Source of the DNA: Aplectana chamaeleonis
Taxonomy: Eukaryota > Nematoda > Chromadorea > Rhabditida > Cosmocercidae
Direction: 5' to 3'
DNA: 64,000 nt
Assembly (NCBI GenBank): GCA_029168955.1
Contig: JAPDOI010001445.1
Coordinates: forward strand, 62,001-126,000
Positions 10,401-20,163 of the stretch are shown one piece after another. The notes below the pieces were generated by a model that did not search any database, was not told where the DNA came from, and worked only from the letters and a program-made list of their open reading frames with translations. Every line of letters starts with the position of its first letter. Position 1 is the stretch's first letter. The position numbers were made by a program, and so were the translations under genes.

Positions 10401-10865
10401 TAGGACATATGGCGCGGCCCTTCGTATGACAGCCGAACAGAGCGCGCAATTGCCACCCGAGCGCTACCGTAAACTCGCCGCGCCATCGCGCAGCGGCCAG
10501 TCTTGCGACCCAGCATGGACTGGCCCATCTAGAGACATGGGCGCGTCACTAGATGATTCAAACGGTGACCCATCAGTTATCGATGTCTGATGATTTCTCT
10601 AATCCTCTTCGAAGATGGGCTCTCCATAGTTGGCACAGCGCCATTTCCTTGATTTCGCGTAGGAAAAGAACGCGAAATATGATTCTATGCTAGTTTTTGG
10701 CTTACAGTTGATTGGTTTCGGTCAGAATAAGCCTAAACTTCTGCAAATATTTTAATTTCTACCTGAGGATTCTGTGCTTTATTTTCTGCCATCTTTACTT
10801 TTCTTTTATTACATCTTTACTTTTATTACACGCGCAAGCGCATGTGGCAACAACACAACATGTAA

Positions 10866-11144
10866 TCAAAACCCAACAAAAACCAATCGGACGTTTGCCC
10901 AGAATGTGGATGCCACGGCCACGATACGGCACATTTGTTTGATTGTCCGGAGAGACCAACCACGCTGACCACAATGGACCTATGGACGAATCCATTATTG
11001 GTCGCCCAGTTCCTCAACCTATCACAGTACCCTCGACGTGGCTGCAAAGAAGAAGAAGAAAAACCAACAAATTTGCAGCTTCTTACGTTACAAGATAGAC
11101 AACTGAAAGGGAATCTGTTACTCTACGATGTAGGTAACGACTAA
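10866..11144 (+). pseudogene. C-terminal fragment of a CR1/Jockey-like LINE ORF2
   Basis: The open frame after a TAA at 10863-10865 encodes a zinc-knuckle-like tail: CPECGCHGHDTAHLFDCP, then ERPTTLTTMDLW, then NPLLVAQFLNL. A cysteine/histidine tail followed by (T/E)HLF-x-CP-x2-PT-x-LT-x3-LW is characteristic of CR1/Jockey-clade LINE ORF2 C-termini (family knowledge). The next 35 codons (Glu-rich, stop at 11142-11144) have no assigned function. No RT motifs are present nearby, so this is a 5'-truncated or eroded copy. It is unrelated in sequence to the RTE copies in this window. Confidence 0.65.
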
Positions 11145-11535
11145 CGTCTCTTCTAAAAAGCGCGAATTTATCAGATATACTAATTACTCTACTCATATTT
11201 GCATACTCCACCCCGGCGCGAAAGGTGAAAGGCGCACCCTCCTAGACGAGGAGTGTGAAGGCACGCCCCATAATTGCGTTGCGGCGAACTACTCGCTGAG
11301 CGGATTGTGCGATAGATTCTGAGTCGAGGGAGATAATTATGCCTTCTGGTAATCTGAGTCCAGGCGCGAACCATCACTAATTACAGTACCACTAATTGAT
11401 TTTATCCCAAAGTTGCGCACCCGGGTCTATCATGTGAAAATCTCCCTATCTCTGCTATATTTTGCCATGACCGACCGCTTAAAAAAATGAACTCGTCTTG
11501 GGTTTATGTGTAATTTTATTTTTCAAACATTTTTA
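11145..11535. repeat. Non-coding; dispersed repeat D copy 2 at about 11425-11490
   Basis: The interval 11425-11490 (GGTCTATCATGTG, AAAATCTCCCTATC, then GCCATGACCGACCGCT) matches the repeats at 1760-1850 and 36112-36253. The rest has no recognisable feature. Confidence 0.45.
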
Positions 11536-12018
11536 GAGTTCACCCACCACGAGCTATAGGAGTCGAAAAAAGTTTGCACCAGAACCATTTTTTATAGTTT
11601 CCCACCCAGTGGACAAATTTGGAACAAAGTTGGGTGATCGAAATTTATTCGACCCGGGCTGGACGACGATTTTTGTGTAATTGCCGGGTGTCCAAGTCTC
11701 GACAATGCAGTTGGCTGTGGACCTGCAGAAGTAGTATGTTATAAAGAAGCTTACCAGCATACAGCACCGACCAAAGTCCAGAGATAGCTTTGCAAAGGGA
11801 ATGCAGCCACTCAGAATCGCTTCTAGAGACAAGAGGGTTTTGGAAGCCAATCGCAACAAACCACACCGGCAATTCTGTGCCCCAAACCTCCATTTTCAAG
11901 CAGGACCAGTTTTTGTCGGTCCTCTGTCGAAGAATACGCTTGCACCGAAAATTTCATTAGTCACTGTCCACACCCTGCTCCAAAATCAAGGCAAAAAGAG
12001 ACTGCAGAAAAGCTCGAG
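11536..12018 (+). pseudogene. Unrecognised Cys-rich coding-like exon with stops and a frameshift
   Basis: A possible acceptor (CATTTTTAG) precedes an open frame from 11536 that reads through FIVSHPVDKFGTKLGDRNLF. About 11660 the same LFDPG-like sequence hands over to the next frame, giving LDDDFCVIAGCPSLDNAVGC and AEVVCYKEAYQ. That frame then meets two TAG codons (about 11785 and 11821). It resumes with FCRSSVEEYACTENFISHC and reaches CTCGAG|GTATGTG at 12018, a good donor-like site. Clustered cysteines and splice-like boundaries suggest a decayed secreted or extracellular protein exon. The family is not recognised, and a fortuitous ORF remains possible. Confidence 0.3.
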
Positions 12019-13214
12019 GTATGTGCATTTTTTTGAAAGAGGACCGAAAAAAGCTGATCCAGCCCAAAAATGATGGTTTAGAGTTGTAAACTCGCCTAAG
12101 TAGCAGCTTCTGGAAGCCTACGTTATTCAGAAGCGATTTCGCGTGACTGCATCTCTTAAACAAAGCAATTTCTAAGGTTGATTTTGAATAAATTCGAGCA
12201 CCCTTTTGCGTACTTTGAAATGTTCCAAGCAGAGCACGATAGGTATTTCGCGCTGCAATACCGGTTGTCTGCAAATGCGGATTGGAGTTTCACCCTGGTA
12301 CGAACCAGGACGGACGACAGATGATGGGCCGGACGTGGTCACCCCTTCTCTCCTTCCATCTCTTTCTGTCTCTAAGTTTGGATAAGCCCCTGTTCCATGT
12401 GTAACATTTTTCTTGCGTAAAGTCTGATACGAGACTATGGTCATTTAACTGCTGACGTCAAAAACCAAAAAAAAAACTATATTTCGGTGAAATCTTTCGG
12501 ATATGTACCTTTGAACAGCACACGTTTGATTTTGAAAACAAAAATGGAAAACCCAGTAGACTTTTAACAAAATCAGTGAGAAATTCAACCGATTTCCCTT
12601 TTGCCCTTTGAAGTGTTAACGTGGACACTTCCGAAGATTTCGTAACAGCCTAGAACGTAATAATCCACAATGTTTCAAATCAGCGCTGTAAACTAAGAAA
12701 AGATTCTGAGGTTTTTGAAGCAATAAGTTTACTCAAGAGATTAGCCAGTCGACACCTTGCTGGATAACAAAAGAATGGCGTTGGTTGGAATACTAACATG
12801 GGCTAGCCAACAGCTATTGAAGATTGTCTATAGCACGCAAATAGCTCCACCCACTCCCCGCTACTCGGTGTTCCTGAGACATTTGTTGCTTATATGTGCG
12901 TTGTCATGATGCTTCGCACATGCCCAGAAGTAGTGTTCGCAATAAAACTTCGAAGAAAAATTGGAACGAAGAACATTCTTGAGCGTTAGCGAGAAGGGTG
13001 ACATTTTTCGCTTCGCCTAGACACATTTGAATAATGGAGAACAACCTGCTTCCCACTTTGTCGCTAACATTTTCTGGAATTAAAAAAAAACGCTTCCCGT
13101 TAGTCGTACCCAGTGACGGAAGGATCAGAAGGCCTTATTGAAAATTAGAAGACTCCCATACCTTCAAGAGATTTGCAATTTTTCTGGATGAATCTAATGT
13201 AATCATTAGCTTAG
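12019..13214. other. No feature recognised
   Basis: If the coding-like stretch ending at 12018 is real, an intron would begin here, but no convincing next exon could be found. The sequence is AT-rich and has no clear terminal repeats. Confidence 0.45.
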
Positions 13215-13639
13215 AGGCCGCGTCCACGATAAAGACTATCTTCGAGTTTTCACCAAGTGTCGAAAGGACTGCGGAGCAGTGCAACAACCACGTTCAAAAA
13301 ACCGATTTGAGCAAACCCTAATTGGCCCTATACGGTCCTAAAGTTGACTGCACGAGCGCACGAGATCCAGTTTACACAACAGCCATCCATCGAGGTGAAG
13401 ATATGAGGAGGAAGGATAAGATATCAAAAGGCTTCAAGGGGCAAATCCAATATGTTTACTTCGATCATGGCTGTTGTGTAAAATGGGCTTCGTGCGCTCG
13501 CGCAATCAACTTTAGGGCCGTATAAGGCCAAGTGGGGCTCGCTCAAAGCCGTTTTTTCGACGTGGTTGTTGCAATGGTCAGCAGTTCTTTCGATTCCCTG
13601 TGGAAAATCAAAGATAGTTTCCATCGTAGACACTGTACT
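13215..13639. mobile_element. 425-bp fold-back MITE, AGGC...CACG family
   Basis: Arms of about 200 bp are imperfect reverse complements. Shared blocks include GCAACAACCACGT, CCTAAAGTTGA and ACACAACAGCCAT with their complements. The ends AGGCCGCGTCCACGATAAAG and the complement near 13615-13639 resemble the TTAA family, with flanks TTAG and TTGA as degenerate duplications. ORFs on both strands inside it are mirror images and not genes. Confidence 0.65.
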
Positions 13640-13930
13640 TTGACCGAATCCAATGATTCGAAAAAATCATTAGACTGAAAAAGTCGACATTGAATTAATC
13701 GAAAAGTCGAATATTCAAAAAAGGCGCATTGCCGAGTTATTCGAAAAACGAATATTCGAAAAAAGCCAATTCCAGAATTATTCAAAAACCCGAATATTCC
13801 AAAAGTTTAAAATCCCGAGTCATTCGAAACTCCCGAATACTCGAAAAGTTCAAAATCCCAAATTATTCGAAAAGTCGAATATTCGATAATCTACGAAGAC
13901 ATTCGAATGAATTCGATAGTCTAATTTTTC
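13634..13930. repeat. TTCGAAT-rich element fragment
   Basis: It starts GTACTTTGACCGAATCC, close to the TATACTTTGACCGAGTCG end of the element at 25379-25654, followed by many TTCGAAT/ATTCGAA motifs. The right end is indistinct. It abuts the fold-back element before it. Confidence 0.5.
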
Positions 13931-14045
13931 GTATGAATAGGAGAGCAGCGACACATCAGACGGGGAAACCGACGGATCTCCGTGATCTGAGGAACTGATC
14001 AAGATGAGCCGGAGCTTTAGCCAGAACTGGAAGACTCATATTACC

Positions 14046-14918
14046 CGATGCGTTATATTGTGTAGTTATTACTTACTCACTTGACTTAATCGGTTGGCTT
14101 CCCCTGATGCGGTCATTTTGCATCTCCACCGAGGTAAGCCGTCCTGGTAGTCATCAGTGTCTATTTGTCACGGTCCTCAGCCACAATTTGAACACAATTC
14201 ATCCATTGGACGCTATTCCACTAAATAAAACATCGCAACTGAATCGCCTTCCATTGCCGAGTGATTTCAAATCCTCCTTCACCACATCCGTCCAAAACTT
14301 TCGCCTAGGTCCGGGCGGCAGTTTCCAGACAGGATTCGGAAGCAGCCTTCGATCGTGTTGACCAAGACGATCTGACGGTCTTCTTAAAATCAGTAAGAGA
14401 AAAAACAAAGACAACCTTCCGTTTCCGCTTGAGATGGCGTTGGGAGATGCTGGCACCTCCCTCGTGTCATGCGTTGATGTACTGCATCGATTTCCTTGTA
14501 AAGGTCTTCGTTATGGCATACACGCGGCCAGAAATATCTAAGCAAAAGTCTAAACAGCTTCCTATCCGTGCGATTCAACCTTTCCATCTACGTGTTCGGT
14601 GCTGCCCACGTCTTCTATCCGTACATCACGACAGGGCGATTAGCGGATAGGTAGACGCGCAACTTGACCTCCTACGCGATGGTGGTAGAACACAAACACT
14701 AGGTCAGAGAATCGAATGCAGAAATAGCCTTCGCACATCGTTGTTGAATATCCGCTGCATAACTACCATCGCTCTTCAGCAATTATCCCAAATAACAGAA
14801 ATCATCCATCAGTTCGATACGTTGTCAGTCCACACAAACTCCCGTTGAAGGCCTCGGAGAGACCCACATCTGCTTGCATTTGTCAGAACGAAGACGAAGT
14901 CTATAGGCTGCTGCTAAC
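14046..14918 (-). pseudogene. RTE LINE ORF2, 3' half of a split old copy
   Basis: On the minus strand this matches the C-terminal third of the RTE ORF2 seen at 36858-38165 and 57798-58754. It includes the region after the YADD motif, the RPDKCK-like segment and the 3' end. It ends in the same short AAGT-rich tail (complement of ACTTACTCACTTGACTTAAT). Many stops and frameshifts make it non-functional. The copy is interrupted after CTGCTAAC (14911-14918), and its continuation resumes exactly at 18481, so the two pieces are one insertion cut by the 14919-18480 element. Confidence 0.85.
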
Positions 14919-15282
14919 TATACTTGGGCAAATTGAAATTATTTTCGAATGATCGACTTTTCGAATTAATCAAAAATCAGACTTTTTCAAATGATCGACT
15001 TTTCGACTTATCCGAAAATCGCCTTTTTTCGAATGATCGACTTCTCGACTTATCCGAAACTCACCCTTTTTCGAATGGTCGACTTCTCGACTTATCCGAA
15101 AATCGCCTTTTTTCGAATGATCGACTTTTCGATTAAAAAGTCGACTTTTTCAATCGCCTTAAAAATAGTATACCCTTCCATTTAGCGATTCGAACGGTAT
15201 ACGAAGACGTGACAGCCCTATTGAGTTTTTCTTTCCCGAAAAAGCTCCGTTCAGACTTGGTCGAAAAACTGACTGAGTCCTA

Positions 15283-15421
15283 AGGCCGGATTCATCATTG
15301 CGTTAGGCCCGGGTTTGTCGATTTGGGGTCGGTTTCGCTTGTGCACACGCGCGCTGATGCTGGCTCGTAACCCAACCCAAATCCACAAACCCACAGTTGA
15401 TGCAATGATGAATCTGGCCTC
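15283..15421. mobile_element. 139-bp MITE, TA target duplication
   Basis: AGGCCGGATTCATCATTGCG at the left pairs with CAATGATGAATCTGGCCTC at the right, and inner GGGTTTGT..GATTTGGG pairs with its complement. TA flanks both ends (15281-15282 and 15422-15423). Non-coding. Confidence 0.7.
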
Positions 15422-15684
15422 TATTGAGTCCGGGGCGGAAAAACCGACTTGGTGTGCATTGGTCCTGCCCGTGTGCGCGCGTAGAACACCAGTATTGACT
15501 GGGTGGATTGCGAACGCAAGTCTTACTTAGGGGAAATCTTTGGATAAAAATGAAAGAATCGATGAATTTGGAAGCTGGCTTCAGAGTCTAGCGGCTACTG
15601 TCCAACGGGACAACGAATGGGACGTGAAACTTAAAAACCAAAGCGAGTTTCTTGAGTTCACCCAGGTATGGGGCAATGAAGGTA

Positions 15685-15858
15685 CTCTCGTTTTCTGAAC
15701 CAAATTCCAGTCCGCATTTGCGGACTACAGCTATTGCATTATGCGACACGTGATAATCGTGCTGGGACCGCTTGGTCCCAGCAAGATTATCACGTGCCGC
15801 ATGATGCAACAACCGTAGTCCGCAATTTTGGACCGGAATCGGGCCCAGAGGACGACAG
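15685..15858. mobile_element. 174-bp palindromic MITE, TA target duplication
   Basis: Almost fully palindromic about a centre near GGACCGCTTGGTCC, with TA at 15683-15684 and 15859-15860. The terminal ACCAAATTCCAGTCCGCA and TGCGG motifs resemble the TIR of the 279-bp elements at 21465 and 48691 (GCCAAATTCCGGTCCGCA), so it is a shorter relative. Mirror ORFs on both strands are not genes. Confidence 0.75.
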
Positions 15859-16252
15859 TACAGTCCGCACGGATCGTGCTGATATTTGGCGTTCCCTATC
15901 GAAGGCCGGCGCAAACTAGGTGCCATATGTTGTATAGAAGGTGCACACCCCCGCCGCTTCGCGGCGTGCTGGTAGGCGTGCCTCGCGATGTGTTCGTTAT
16001 TTGACCAGATTTTGGATTAAAGATAATGACGTGGAAAAATTATGCTACAAAACCCTATGCGAACAGTCTCGGGAGAACTCTTGAAAAACCACTCCATCTT
16101 CGTCAGCCCCCTCCCCCTCTGACCTCTTAAATTTCTCCGGAACTGTGCGCTCACAACTCAACCACATGCCTTTGGCTAGTTTTCCAAGGTTCTTCTAGAA
16201 ATACGACCCTTGAACAACAGCGGTCATCTCGGATCACCTCATTCCCATATCA

Positions 16253-16712
16253 TACAGTTTCACCGGCGTTTGGCGCAGTGCTAGTTTCGTCCCACACTTT
16301 CATCGGCGCTGTACGCGCTCCCAGCTGGGCTCCGCACCCTTTCCCTGTGCCTGACGCATTCCCAGTTGGGTGCCACACACTTCCATCGACGCACGGCGCA
16401 CCCCAGTCGGGTCATGCGCACGTTCTGAACACCTTCCCAGCGCTCGGCGCACTCCTAGTTGAGACCCAACACACTTTACCCGCCGCCTGTCGCACTCCCA
16501 GTTGGGTCTCGCACACTTTCAACAGCGCTCTGCGCTCTCCCAGCTGGATCATTCACCCTTTCTCCAGCACTTGGCGCGCTCCCATTTGGGTCCCACACAC
16601 TCTCTTTGGCGCGGGACGCACCCAGATTATGACCCGCACACTTACCTCGGCTCTTGGCGCAGTCACACTTAGGTCTCACACACCTTACCCGGCGCTTGGC
16701 GCACTTCCAGTA
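16253..16712. repeat. GC-rich 42-bp minisatellite, about 10 imperfect copies
   Basis: The unit is approximately CACACTTTCANCGGCGC, then a TTGGCGCACTCCCAG segment, then TTGGGTCC. Copies vary by substitutions and small indels. The 42-bp period keeps frames open and creates a 145-codon ORF that is an artefact. It lies inside the 3.56-kb element. Confidence 0.7.
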
Positions 16713-17231
16713 TAAGTTGGAGTATACTATACCCCACGCCGGAGCTGGAGTATGCGGTTTACACCGGCTCGTATGCTCCTCAAAAACGTGACTCATGGCT
16801 GACTCGCCCTTGCCATTCAACCAAATCAACTGGAACGCAACTCTTGCGAGGCCTTACAAAAGAGATTTTTCGCCTATTTCTTTCTGGTTCCCATTCCTTT
16901 ACAGCACGTGCTGCCTCTATGTTTACAAATTTTATGACAATGGCTTTTTGTATTGCCCCTTTACTACATTTTCTCTTTTTCTCCCTTGAAACTGGAAAAT
17001 CCTCGCTGCGTAATGTGACGATTTTTCTCTTCGATGATCAGCATATTTCACTCGCAGTTTTCCCATTTTACTTCCATTCCCACATCTGTATTTAGAATTT
17101 CTGGAGGCAGCGTCCACAATCGAAACAGTCTTCGGATTTTCAACATAAATCGAAAGGCCCGGAACTCACTGCATCAATAATGCTAGAAAGGCGGCTAAGA
17201 ACGAGCACGAACGAGTTCTGAACGGCCCTAA

Positions 17232-17715
17232 AGGCAGTGTCCACGATAAAAACCATGTCTGGTTTTTTGGTGGAGATCGGCAGCTGCGGCGCCTAGCGCA
17301 ACCCTAAAGTTGAAAAAACTAAGAAAAGTTAGCACGGCACGGTCCCTATGGCCCCAAAGTTGGACACCCGTCAGCTCGTCACACCCCAGATGCACTTTCC
17401 ACGCCCACCGACGTGAACAAAGGAATGCTCGAGATCGTGAGATGAGCGATGATTTCCAATCATTAGCCCCGTGCTTCCCTTCATTCTCAACTTCTCTCTG
17501 TACTCAGGTCAGCTCGCATACATCGGCTGCAAAAGACCGAAGTTACAAGCCTCGGACAACTCGTCCACCACGCTTCCCTAGCTCAATTTTTGAGGGACCA
17601 TGACTCCGTTCCTACAAGGTATTGTACGATTCCAAAAAATCACTGGAATCAGCATGTGACCGTCTTTAAGATAGGCGAAAAAGCAGAGAAACGATTCTTA
17701 TCGTGAACACTGCCT
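17232..17715. mobile_element. TTAA-family MITE, AGGCAGTG subfamily A (484 bp)
   Basis: The ends AGGCAGTGTCCACGATAAAA and TTATCGTGAACACTGCCT are inverted. The right flank is TTAA (17716-17719) and the left is the degenerate CTAA. It aligns along its length with 21879-22363, and in reverse orientation with 19479-19963 and 26690-27153. The ORF on the plus strand is shared by copies only as a fragment and has no known domain. Confidence 0.8.
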
Positions 17716-17720
17716 TTAAA

Positions 17721-17952
17721 CCTGAGTGTTCCGCTCACGCCGTGCCCACTCCTTCAACGGCTACCGATAAAAGTGTACAACTGAGAACCCGACTTTAGGA
17801 AGGCAACCAATTATCAAATGGGGTAAGCTTCGATAAGCGGAGTAGATTATAACCTCTTAAAAGTATGTTGCTTCCCTAAAGTCGGTTATTCAGTTGTCGA
17901 CGGATCGGTAGCGGTTGAAAGGAGTGGGCGCGGCGTGAGCGGAACACTCAAG
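17721..17952. mobile_element. 232-bp inverted-repeat MITE
   Basis: The left arm (TGAGTGTTCCGCTCACGCCG, CCCACTCCTT, CTACCGAT, CGACTTTAGG) is matched in reverse complement by the right arm ending GGAACACTCA. It lies immediately beside the right TTAA of the preceding element. The target duplication is unclear. Confidence 0.65.
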
Positions 17953-19477
17953 TATGTGACGTGTAGGGCTGTTTTGTGCTCGTTCTTAGCAATTTTTCAA
18001 AATTGTTGGTGAAATTAGTCTCTAACCTGTCGATTTCAGGTGAAGCCTGATTTCATCGTAGACATTGCCTCTAAGTCAATATCAATTTATAGTGCGTTGC
18101 GCACATTTAAAAATAAGAAACAACTCATTAGATAGTAGAAAAAGTACAACAAAGAAGTTTGACTGCGGCTACACAAATTTTGCATAGATTACGCGCAAAG
18201 TCGATAAGTGTGTCAAGATGGAGTAGCTGGGATTTCCAACATCTTTCTCAGTAACTAGGAATTCTTGAGACAGCGGTGAAATTTTCGAATATGTAAGTCG
18301 GATATTTCTCTTTTCGAATGATCGACTTCTCGACTTATCTGAAAATCGCCTTTTTTGGAATGATCGACTTTTCGATTTAGCCGGAATTTCCACTTTTCGA
18401 ATAGTCGACTAAGTCGATTTAATCGAAGTCGGCTTTTTCAATCGGATGATGATTCGATCATTCGATTCGGCCCAAGTATACTGCATACTTCGAAACGAAG
18501 TTTGCAATCCTTTGCAGTTTTGTATTGTTTTCTGCGAATAAAACGATGGCGCCGACGTACTCCAATTCGACAAGGGAGCCTCTTGATGGTGTCAGTGTCA
18601 CGTCCGCAAGGAACTTATGTCATTAGCAGTCGAATTGAATAGAAAAGGTCCTGCTACAGCTCATTTCCTTACTCCTGTTTTGACCTTGAAAGCTTACGTA
18701 AATCCGGCAGGTGTTTGAACTGCTGCTGTTGTTCTTTTGTTCATGTCCTCGATCAGTCGAACATACTTTTTCGGCTCCCAGGGCGTTGAACAATCGATCA
18801 CAATGAGGACAGTCGAAAGCCTCTTCAAAGTCTAAGAAAGCAAGCTGTAATGGTTTCGAATACCGCTGCCACAATTCAATTACTCTTCTCACGATGAACA
18901 GTGGGTCGATGGTCGATCATCCAGGTCGAAAACCGGCTTGCTCCTCTCTGGTCGTTTAATCACGAGTTTTAATGAATCGCTCAAAAATTATACGTTCCGA
19001 AAACTTGTACATGACACGCAGTAGAGAAACCTCCTTTAGCTTTTGGATTCCGGGACGGATAACTTCTTGTGAAGAGGTACGATGATCGCATGTTTCCACG
19101 AATCGGGTATCTCCATATGGCATGGATGGTGTTGGTCATATCACGAATTTTCAGACGGAGGAAGAGCTTTCAGCATTTCATCAGTGATTGTTGTCATCTC
19201 CACCTGCCTTTCCGTTCTTCATTTTCCGGACACAATCCAAAACTTCAGACTCAGTCGGCGGTTCCTCACTGACATCGTAATGTGCTCTCTGAATATGCGG
19301 GAGCCGGGAGCTCAGGTACTGATGGCGCTGGACGATTCAGTTGTAAACTGAAGTACTTCTTCAATATTGGCAGCGTCGCATCACCGACTGCAACTCCAAT
19401 GGCATCTTGCCGCTATACTGTCGTAAGAACGCGTAGGCTTTCCTCGGATTCTTCTCCAAGCCTTCTCGAACTCCTTA

Positions 19478-20163
19478 AAGGCAGTGTTCACGATAAAAAT
19501 CGTTCTTCTGTTTTTTACCCTATCTTGAAAGCGGCCTCATGCTGACTCCAATGATGTCTCTGAAATCGTACAAGACCTTCTGGAAACGGAGTTATGGTCC
19601 CTCAAAGATTGAGCTAAGGAAACATGGTGGACGAGTTGTTCGAGGCTTGCAACTTCCGTCTTTTGCAGCCGATGTATGCGAGCTGACCTGAGTAAAGAGA
19701 GAAGTTGAGAATGAAGGGAAGAACGGGGCTAGTGATTGGAAATCATCGCTCATCTCACGATCTCGAGCATTCATTTGTTTACGTCGGTGGGCGTGTGATG
19801 CGCCTTTGGGTTTGCCTTGCGCTCGAAACGGCAACTTCAGGCTCTTTTAGAGCTTTTCCTGGCTCGTTTTCATGCGTTCTTTCGACGTCAGCGTTACAGT
19901 GTGCCCCTCCACTACCCATTCCCAGTGGAAAATGAAACACATTTTTTATCGTGAACACTGCCTTTAAGGTGCGTCCGAATGAGACTGGCTGTAAGACTAC
20001 GAACGAGGCCGGCACCGGCTGGCAGCAAGCACTGCGCCGATCAATCAGTGGGAGAGGGGACGGCCGTCGTTGAAATCCAACACTCGTCCGAGGGCGACAC
20101 ATGCGACGGCCGCCTGCCAAGCACGCCCACCGCGTGGGTCGCCATTCTCATTCGGGCACACTT
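19478..20163. mobile_element. TA-type MITE (about 197 bp) inside the LINE, split by a TTAA element
   Basis: The left end (T)A-AGGTGCGTCCGAATGAGA is mirrored by TCTCATTCGGGCACACTT before TA at 20164-20165. The intact LINE copy reads CTCCTTAGCTCTAC at the corresponding site (near 59655), so TA is the target duplication. The TTAA formed by this insertion was then used by the 485-bp element at 19479-19963. Confidence 0.75.
19479..19963. mobile_element. TTAA-family MITE, subfamily A (485 bp)
   Basis: AGGCAGTGTTCACGATAAAA at the left and TTATCGTGAACACTGCCT at the right are flanked by TTAA at 19475-19478 and 19964-19967. Compared with 17232-17715 and 21879-22363 it lies in the opposite orientation. 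The interior contains the conserved GGTGGACGAGTTGT and GGAGTTATGG blocks. Non-coding. Confidence 0.85.

Larger units (their letters stand above)
17105..18070. mobile_element. AGGCAGCGTCCAC-family element disrupted by nested MITEs
   Basis: The left end AGGCAGCGTCCACAATCG and the right end TCATCGTAGACATTGCCT are inverted, resembling the ends of the 13215-13639 element. A CTAA follows the right end, and inner GAACGAGCAC at about 17200 is mirrored by GTGCTCGTTC near 17977. It is split by the TTAA element at 17232-17715 and the inverted-repeat element at 17721-17952. Confidence 0.55.
14919..18480. mobile_element. 3.56-kb hAT-like composite element inserted in the LINE
   Basis: The inserted DNA starts TATACTTGGGC and ends GCCCAAGTATA. 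Its flanks CTGCTAAC (14911-14918) and CTGCATAC (18481-18488) form an 8-bp duplication with two differences. The LINE reading is continuous across the site when the insert is removed. Both ends carry TTCGAA/TCGACTTTTCGA-type degenerate repeats (14935-15140 and 18290-18440), as in the 276-bp relative at 25379-25654. The interior holds several other MITEs and a GC-rich minisatellite, and no transposase was recognised. The 8-bp duplication and its nTnnnnAn pattern fit the hAT superfamily (family knowledge). Confidence 0.72.

Noticed and set aside
16278..16715. 145-codon ORF
   Set aside because: Lies entirely within the 42-bp GC-rich minisatellite; the frame stays open because of the period.
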